From positions 1 through 24,327 of the forward strand of contig JACVTC010000484.1 in the NCBI GenBank assembly GCA_016946835.1: 24,327 bases of DNA, written 5' to 3'. The position numbers and the translations under genes were made by a program. Position 1 is the first letter of the stretch; the number at the start of each line of letters is the position of its first letter. Positions 18,630-24,327 of the stretch are shown one piece after another. Origin of the DNA: Neocallimastix lanati (nom. inval.) (Eukaryota > Neocallimastigomycota > Neocallimastigomycetes > Neocallimastigales > Neocallimastigaceae). The notes beneath the pieces are model-generated. The model was not told the origin of the DNA, made no database searches, and worked only from the letters and a program-made list of their open reading frames with translations.

Positions 18630-21600
18630 TCAAGCTTCTCTGTAAGCGGAGTTAAACTTTACTAAATTTTTAAAGTGAACATTCCTATCGAGTTGCTTTC
18701 CAGTCTTCTGATCGATTAGGGTTGCCGTGTTGAATTGAATTTTTAAAATTTTAAATGGTCCATTGTAATATGGTTCTAGCTTAGTGCGGCTAAAGTTTCT
18801 AACAAGAACAAGATCACCAGCCTTTAATTCTTTTCCTTTTTTCATACTTATTTGTTCTTCTCGTCTTGTTGCCCAATACTTGTTAGCATTCTTCACATTT
18901 TCGCATGCTTCTCTAGTCCATTGATAATGACGAACAAATTTTTCCATTAAGATTTCATCATATGATTTACCTGCATTTTCAATTGTTCTTATGGCTATAT
19001 CATAAGGCTGTTGGTCTTCTCTTCCATATACTAATTCAAAACTAGAATGTCCAGTAGCTGTATTTTTGGTAGTTCGAAGTGCCCATAAAGCAGAAGGTAA
19101 AACTTCATCCCAATCTTGATTTTTCCTTCCTAATAAACGGAGTAATTTTCCAATTTCTTTATTTCGATTTTCAGTAAGGCCATTTGATTCAGGGTGGTAA
19201 GTAGCTACAAATTTAACATATACATCATAAAGATCAAGAAAGATTTTAGTCATATCAGAAGTGAATTGGACTCCATTATCAGTAGTAATAACTTGAGGTA
19301 CACCATGTCTTGCAAAAACGTTTATTAAAAATTTAATTATATCAGAGGAAGTTATGTTTTCAGTGGGTTCGGCTTCAACCCATTTGGTAAAGTAATCAAC
19401 AGTTACTATAATATATTGATTATTATTTCTTGTTTTTGGTAACGGTCCTATAATATCTAATCCTAAATGCACAAAGGGACCCTCCACTTTAGTTGGATGG
19501 TTTTCGGTTGGTTCTGGATATGGTTGAGGACGATTTAATTGGCATTTTTCACAATTACTAACAATTCTTTTGATATCTTTAATCATATGATTCCAATAAA
19601 AGTTTTTCTTAAGTCTTTGATATGTTTTGTAATATCCTTCGTGGCCAATATTATGAGCTTCTAAAATTAATTTAAACCTTTCATTTTCGTCCGTTATTAA
19701 TTTTCTATAATTTCCATTGTCGATAAAGTAATCTTCACCATCAATAACAGTAAACTTTTCATTAATAAATTCCTTTATAACCTTAGATAATAATTCTTCA
19801 TTATTTCCATTAGTAATTTTTGTTAATAATATCTTTCTCTCTTCCTTACTTTTCATTCTTGAAAGAGCATCAGCTAACACATTCTTTTTGCCTGATTCAT
19901 ATTTTATATTAATTCCAAGCATACCAGCGGTTAGACACCATCTTGTTTGCCTTGCATTCAAAGGTTCTTTATTCTTAAATAAACCAACTAATGGTTTATG
20001 ATCTGTGTAAATAGTTGTAGGTAATGGATTTCCTTCAATATAAGATTTAAATTTAGTCATACAGTAAAATAAAGCTGTTCCTTCCAAATCTGTGATACCA
20101 TAATTCTTTTCAGTTTTCTTCAAACTTCTACTTATAAAGTGTATTGGATGCTCCTTACCGGTTTCTTCTTCTTTTTGTAAAAGAACTCCACCAATTCCAT
20201 TATACGAAGCATCAGTTCTAATGATAAAAGGTTTGTCAAATGACGGAAATTTTAGAATAGGTGCATTGATTAATTTTTCTTTTAGGAGTTCAAAGCTTTC
20301 TTGTTGTTCTTTATTCCATTCATATTTAGTATTCTTTTTCAATAATTTACATAAAGGTGAGGTAATTTGAGCATATTTAGGGATAAAGTCACGATAATAC
20401 CCTATTGCTCCTAGAAATGATCTTAATTCATGAATTGATGAAGGGGCTTCCCACTTCTTAATAGCTGTTATTTTACTTTCCATGGGACTTAATCCTTTAG
20501 TAGTAAGTTTGTGACCTAATACATCAACTTCAGTTTGAAGAAAATGGCACTTTTCAATATTAATTTTTAACTTGTTTTCTTTAAATACTTCTAATACTTG
20601 TTTAATATGAATTAAATGTTCTTCGATACTTTTTGAATAGATCAAAACATCATCAATAAATACATAAACAAATTCACCAATAAAAGGGAATAAAATTTTA
20701 TTCATTTCTCTTTGGAAGGTTGAGGGAGCTCCAGTAAGTCCAAAAGGCATAACCTTAAATTGATAATTTCCAAACTTAGTAGTGAAAGTGGTTACTTCAA
20801 CGCTTTCTTCATCCATTAAGATTTGGTGAAAACCAGAAAATAAATCAAGAGTTGTAAATATTTTAGATCCTCCGAGACTATCAAAAATTTCATCTATATA
20901 TGGAACTGAATAAGAATCTTTTTCTGTCATATCATTGACTTTTCGGTAGTCAATACACAAGCGCCACTTTCCATTGTGTTTTAGAATGAGTACTACTGGA
21001 GATGACCATTCTGAACAGGATGGTTCTATCAATCCTTTCTTAATAAGCTTTGTAAGTTCTTCTTTTAAGATATCTGATTTTAATTTAGTTAACCTATAAC
21101 TTCTTAATTTTACTGGCTTTGCATTTGCTTTCAAACGGATCTTATGTGGTGAAAGTTTAGAAGGAGTTAGTTCTTCTGTTGAAGTGGCAACTATGTCAAT
21201 CATTTCTTTGAGAATTTTAATAATTTGTTCTTTATAATCTTTATTTAAGGTACTTAAAAATTCATCACTCTCAATAAATTCCATTGGAGTTAATTCCTTT
21301 ATAATTTCCTTTTCATTATTCGTTTCTTTAACTTTTCTAATAGTGCAAATTATACTTTCTTCATCATAATATTGATTATTTATTTTAGCTATTTCTTCGT
21401 ATTCACTTTCTGACAAAAGTTTACATAAACTGTTTAAGGTCGGATGAATAAATAAACAATGATCGATTTGAGTTTTAAAGTTTATTAACATATCATAAAA
21501 TGAGTCTTCTTTCTCAATAATTCTAAAGTCCGCATTAAATTCATAATTATTAATTTTTACTGGTAATTGAACAATAATTCCTTCCGAGTATTCTTCATCT

Positions 21601-22640
21601 TGTGTTGCTAGTTGGATTCTTCCACGACTTTTTCCAACTGTTTCATATTCACCAGGTAATTTATCAAAATACTGCTTAGTAACGATGCTTAGGTTACTAC
21701 AAGAATCAATTAAAAGTTTTCCTAGTACTCCGTCAACACTTGCATCAACCATTGCTAAGTCTTCTTCGGCTACTTCATTACTTTTACTTATGTAGCTATG
21801 ATCATAGTTATTCACTAATAAAGTTCGTGCTATTACATTGTCTACAGTTCCAATTATTTTAGATTTTTCTAACTTTAAACCTTGAGTTAATTGTGAACGA
21901 ATTTTCGGACATGCATTCAAGAGTTGACCTATCGTAATACTGGATTTAAGATTATTTAAATCATCCATAATATTGTAAGGTTCTTTATTATTCATCATTT
22001 TGATATTCCTTTTTACTAACTGAGTATTTTCATTATTAGTTTCTTTAGTTTTTGTTGAAATTAATTTTTCCAAAGTATTAGTTTTATTTTGTTGATTATC
22101 TTTATTCATTTCTATATCTTCTATTTCATTATCGATTACAAGTATATCTTCAGATTCAACTTTTTTCTTTCCTTTTGATGAATAATTGTTGTTTTCTTCT
22201 TTACTTTCTCTTACTCTTGTTATATTTCTTAATTCCTTTTCTTTTTGTTTTTCTTTGTTAATATTTGGTTGAGTTAAAATTGAAGGAAGTATTTGATTTT
22301 TATAAACTTTATTTGGTTTATTATGTAGCTCATTTTCTTTCTTCTTTCTTAAAGCAGGAGTTGCGAAAGGACGTGGATTATCTTTTAAACTTTTATGTAC
22401 TTTCTTGGAATTATTTTCTTCCTTTTCGCTGTTATTATCATTCATTTTTCTTTTTATAGCATTTATAATGATATTATCCTCACTTTCAGTTGTGTCACTA
22501 AAATCAGATTCTTCAGATTCTTTATTAAAGGAATTATTATCAATTGGGGTATTCTTGGTAAAAGTATTATTTTGTAAATTATTTAATGAAGCTATTGTTT
22601 TGTCATTGGGAGTGCTTCTGCTCCCATTTAGAAGTTTAAA
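18630..22640 (-). CDS. pol: Element C Pol polyprotein, expressed as a Gag-Pol frameshift fusion
   Basis: Open from the slippery site at 22640; first in-frame ATG at 22445, giving 1271 aa (positions from that Met). Residues 1-165 are charged, Lys/Glu/Asn-rich and disordered, with LKDNPRPFATPAL (20-32) matching a motif in A and B. A short helix TIGQLLNACPKIRSQL (171-186) follows. Protease has D247-S-C. RT has D534 and FIDD (596-599). RNase H has D745, E788, D815 and D859. Integrase has H931, H935, C965 and C968, then D997, D1056 and E1092 with D-x58-D-x35-E spacing. A GPY/F-like tail (KLEPYYNGPFKI) follows without a chromodomain. The long poly-Asn tracts and the RNase H-integrase linker of B are absent, which explains its shorter length. 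All catalytic residues looked for are present, apart from the odd DSC. Confidence 0.95.
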   Translation of the reverse strand, partial: FKLLNGSRSTPNDKTIASLNNLQNNTFTKNTPIDNNSFNKESEESDFSDTTESEDNIIINAIKRKMNDNNSEKEENNSKKVHKSLKDNPRPFATPALRKKKENELHNKPNKVYKNQILPSILTQPNINKEKQKEKELRNITRVRESKEENNNYSSKGKKKVESEDILVIDNEIEDIEMNKDNQQNKTNTLEKLISTKTKETNNENTQLVKRNIKMMNNKEPYNIMDDLNNLKSSITIGQLLNACPKIRSQLTQGLKLEKSKIIGTVDNVIARTLLVNNYDHSYISKSNEVAEEDLAMVDASVDGVLGKLLIDSCSNLSIVTKQYFDKLPGEYETVGKSRGRIQLATQDEEYSEGIIVQLPVKINNYEFNADFRIIEKEDSFYDMLINFKTQIDHCLFIHPTLNSLCKLLSESEYEEIAKINNQYYDEESIICTIRKVKETNNEKEIIKELTPMEFIESDEFLSTLNKDYKEQIIKILKEMIDIVATSTEELTPSKLSPHKIRLKANAKPVKLRSYRLTKLKSDILKEELTKLIKKGLIEPSCSEWSSPVVLILKHNGKWRLCIDYRKVNDMTEKDSYSVPYIDEIFDSLGGSKIFTTLDLFSGFHQILMDEESVEVTTFTTKFGNYQFKVMPFGLTGAPSTFQREMNKILFPFIGEFVYVFIDDVLIYSKSIEEHLIHIKQVLEVFKENKLKINIEKCHFLQTEVDVLGHKLTTKGLSPMESKITAIKKWEAPSSIHELRSFLGAIGYYRDFIPKYAQITSPLCKLLKKNTKYEWNKEQQESFELLKEKLINAPILKFPSFDKPFIIRTDASYNGIGGVLLQKEEETGKEHPIHFISRSLKKTEKNYGITDLEGTALFYCMTKFKSYIEGNPLPTTIYTDHKPLVGLFKNKEPLNARQTRWCLTAGMLGINIKYESGKKNVLADALSRMKSKEERKILLTKITNGNNEELLSKVIKEFINEKFTVIDGEDYFIDNGNYRKLITDENERFKLILEAHNIGHEGYYKTYQRLKKNFYWNHMIKDIKRIVSNCEKCQLNRPQPYPEPTENHPTKVEGPFVHLGLDIIGPLPKTRNNNQYIIVTVDYFTKWVEAEPTENITSSDIIKFLINVFARHGVPQVITTDNGVQFTSDMTKIFLDLYDVYVKFVATYHPESNGLTENRNKEIGKLLRLLGRKNQDWDEVLPSALWALRTTKNTATGHSSFELVYGREDQQPYDIAIRTIENAGKSYDEILMEKFVRHYQWTREACENVKNANKYWATRREEQISMKKGKELKAGDLVLVRNFSRTKLEPYYNGPFKILKIQFNTATLIDQKTGKQLDRNVHFKNLVKFNSAYREA
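22588..22640 (-). promoter_or_regulatory. Predicted -1 frameshift signal, element C gag-pol junction (possible pseudoknot)
   Basis: U UUA AAC (22634-22640) is in the gag frame. The 7-nt spacer (22627-22633) includes the gag UAA. The stem UGGGAG (22621-22626) / CUCCCA (22607-22612) has six perfect pairs. Its 8-nt loop (22613-22620) contains GAAGC, which could pair with GCUUC at 22588-22592 to form an H-type pseudoknot. The pseudoknot was not seen in A or B and is tentative; the hairpin is shared. Confidence 0.85.
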
Positions 22641-23533
22641 GACTTTTTGGAATATATTTCTTTTTTATTTTTTTCCATAATCTTATTTAATTGAGGGCAA
22701 TAGTATGAGTAATGACCTTCTTCCTTACAGAAGAAGCAAGTTTTAACAGATAAATTTCTCATTTTCTGGGTTGATTCTTCTATAATATCTTGAGGTTTCA
22801 GTTTATTATTTGTTTGACTTGTTTGGAAAGTTTCGTTTCTTCTTTTAGGATAAAGTCTTGAAGTAGTACTGTTTTGATTATTTTGATTATGCTGGGAATT
22901 ATTAACATTATAGGTATTAATATTATTGTTCCTTACAGAAAGTCTATCTACTTTCTCGGCAATTTTGAAAGCTTTCTCCATACTTATATCATCTTTAAGG
23001 GATAATTTCTTCCAGGCTTCATAATTATTTTGAATAGAGTCAATATAATCTAGTACACCAATGCGCTTTCTTCTCTTTTTATCAAGTTTAGTGTACAAAG
23101 TTCTATATCTTACATTAAAGTCTTTAATCTTTTCGTTTCTTTTAATTCGCATTGCACGAAGTTCTTTAAGAAGTAAATTTTGGTCTTCTTTAATACCGTA
23201 AAAATTTTCAAGACTTGAAATAATTTTTTCAAGAGAAGGAAATTTATCATCATCAACATTTTCTTCTTCATCATCTTCTTCTTCATCTGATGAATCATCA
23301 CTTTCATCATCACTATCTTCTCCCAAATCTTCAATAACGCGTTGTACTTCACCAGAGCTGGTAAGTAAACAAGCATTAAATATTGTTTCCGGATCTGTGA
23401 TACCTTGTATCTTGATCCAAAGTTTTAATTCAGTAGCCCAGGACTTTATATCTAAATTGTCCTTGCTAAGCTTCACTATGTCTCGTAATTCTTTCTTTAA
23501 TTCTTTAAAACTTAAAGTACTTTTAGTAGACAT
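22628..23533 (-). CDS. gag: Element C Gag polyprotein (301 aa)
   Basis: Shortest of the three Gags. The core shares with them SWATELKLWIK near residue 31, RAMRIKRNEKIKDFNVRYRTLYTKL (126-150, given in part as RNEKIKDFNVRYRTLY) and EKAFKIAEKVD (186-196). A very acidic insert of Asp/Glu/Ser at 71-96 has no equivalent in A or B and would be strongly negative. Residues 200-260 are Asn/Gln/Thr-rich. One zinc knuckle CFFCKEEGHYSYYC (266-279) precedes a short basic tail that ends at the slippery site (KKSLNF). The start ATG is the first in frame and precedes all conserved sequence. Role: particle assembly and RNA binding, inferred from family and knuckle. Confidence 0.9.
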   Translation of the reverse strand: MSTKSTLSFKELKKELRDIVKLSKDNLDIKSWATELKLWIKIQGITDPETIFNACLLTSSGEVQRVIEDLGEDSDDESDDSSDEEEDDEEENVDDDKFPSLEKIISSLENFYGIKEDQNLLLKELRAMRIKRNEKIKDFNVRYRTLYTKLDKKRRKRIGVLDYIDSIQNNYEAWKKLSLKDDISMEKAFKIAEKVDRLSVRNNNINTYNVNNSQHNQNNQNSTTSRLYPKRRNETFQTSQTNNKLKPQDIIEESTQKMRNLSVKTCFFCKEEGHYSYYCPQLNKIMEKNKKEIYSKKSLNF

Positions 23534-24327
23534 TTCGTTTTTAGTTAATAATTTTTTTATTGTAAATTAACGAGGTTATTAAATACGAATAAATTTGAAA
23601 GTCCAACTTTAAAAATATAATTTAACAAGTAATTTAATATCGAATCAAATTTTAAAACAATATATCTTAGTAATTTTTGAAAATAATAATTTTATTTGCT
23701 TTCTTTAGTAAGTATAAGCTCGAAATCCTTATCGACAACTTAGTAGAAATTATAAAGCACGAGGTTCTTTTCGACTACTTTTTTAAGAATAATTTTAAGT
23801 TCGAAATCTTTATCGACAACTTAATAGAATAATTTTAAGTTCGAAATCTTTATCGACAACTTAATAGAATATTTTTCAAGCTCGAAATCTTTATCGACCA
23901 CTTGAATTTTGTAATTTAGTATATTTGTAGTAATAAATTTAGAAGCAAAGTTTTATTTATTATTTTCACCTTTCAAAAATTTTTCTTTTTAAACGATAAA
24001 TATTGTATTGTTATAGCTAATAAAATTATTAATTAATTATAATTATTAAATACAAAAAAATAATCTTTATTGTCGTACAATCTGATAGTACACACTGTCT
24101 GACGTGCAGCTTACCTAATGGTGTCATGCCACGCGTGTGCCACGATTACTATATTCAATATAAAATATAGCAGTTCAGAGCCCACTAGCCCAATTACTAT
24201 GTAGGATAAACTTAATCCGATAATCTATGTACGGAATAAAAAAATTTTAAAAGTATTCAATAATATTTTTATTAACTAATAAAAATTAACTAAAAACACA
24301 ATATTTTCAAAGTAAATTAAGATTCTA
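23534..24327 (-). other. 5' leader of element C (incomplete)
   Basis: At least 794 nt upstream of gag without a credible open frame. It holds five tandem hairpin repeats (23718-23911) and a block at about 24075-24235 that is visibly richer in G and C than its surroundings, including CACGCGTG and a twice-repeated TGCCACG. No primer-binding site or LTR start was recognised before the window ends. Confidence 0.65.
23718..23911 (-). repeat. Five tandem leader hairpins, about 40-bp unit
   Basis: Copies begin at 23718, 23757, 23799, 23839 and 23880 (spacing 39-42). On the element strand each reads AAGUU-GU-CGA, a loop of about 8 nt, then UCG-AACUU, so CGA/UCG and AAGUU/AACUU pair around a 2-nt bulge. 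Copy 2 has AAAGUA/UGCUUU instead, and copy 1 has AAGUU/AGCUU: changes that keep pairing. Copy 5 has one mismatch. Confidence 0.8.

Larger units (their letters stand above)
17761..24327 (-). mobile_element. Element C: Ty3/gypsy LTR retrotransposon, 5' end beyond the window
   Basis: 3' LTR (17761-18611), polypurine-like site, pol (18630-22640), frameshift site, gag (22628-23533) and at least 794 nt of leader. No copy of the LTR start TGTTAAGG and no primer-binding site is found before base 24327, so the 5' LTR lies outside. Gag and Pol are intact but clearly divergent from A and B. They have a shorter, Lys/Glu-rich pre-protease region and an acidic insert in Gag. Confidence 0.9.

Noticed and set aside
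23718-23911. CRISPR-like array
   Set aside because: The repeats are near-contiguous, degenerate hairpin units in a eukaryotic retroelement leader, with no spacers of regular length.
24061-24240. tRNA or small RNA gene in the GC-richer block
   Set aside because: No cloverleaf or known RNA motif could be drawn, and position in the element C leader is a sufficient context.

Overview
The window is a pile-up of Ty3/gypsy-type LTR retrotransposons in a very AT-rich eukaryotic genome. Every recognised gene lies on the minus strand, and no ordinary host gene is visible. Features that fit an anaerobic gut fungus (Neocallimastigomycota) are T/A homopolymers of about 40-50 bases, (ATT)n and (TTTTA)n microsatellites, poly-Asn tracts coded by AAT runs, and fungal-style gypsy proteins. 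This assignment is an inference; another very AT-rich lineage such as dictyostelids is not excluded.

Layout, left to right. Element A (1 to 7259) is incomplete: its 3' LTR lies left of the window. It has a long repeat-rich 3' noncoding region (1-798), a pol broken by about six single-step frame changes (799-5255), an intact gag (5243-6469), a primer-binding site and a 5' LTR (6689-7259). Solo LTR E (7264-8050) is a diverged relative of element C's LTR. Element B (8055-17077) is complete and looks young: two nearly identical LTRs (620 and 619 bp), pol (8896-14376), gag (14367-15671), a structured leader and a primer-binding site. Solo LTR D (17082-17756) resembles the LTRs of A and B. Element C (17761 to beyond 24327) has its 3' LTR, an intact pol (18630-22640), an intact gag (22628-23533) and a leader over 790 nt long with five tandem hairpins. 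Its 5' LTR lies right of the window.

The main finding is that A, E, B, D and C all point the same way and are separated by exactly four bases, TTAC, at 7260-7263, 8051-8054, 17078-17081 and 17757-17760. TTAC is the target-site duplication of B and D. The array therefore looks like repeated, oriented insertion of different families into the same 4-bp target, each abutting the LTR end of an earlier arrival.

The second finding concerns expression. In A, B and C, gag and pol are joined by the same 34-nt module: the slippery heptamer U UUA AAC in the gag frame, a 7-nt spacer carrying or abutting the gag stop, a 6-bp stem beginning UGGGAG, and an 8-nt loop. Pol lies in the -1 frame. This predicts a Gag-Pol fusion made by -1 ribosomal frameshifting. 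Gag carries one CCHC zinc knuckle. Pol runs from an Asn- or Lys/Glu-rich disordered leader to protease (active site DSC rather than D[ST]G), reverse transcriptase, RNase H and integrase (HHCC, DDE, GPY/F-like end, no chromodomain seen). Nothing was computed: alignments, folding energies and family assignments are by eye.
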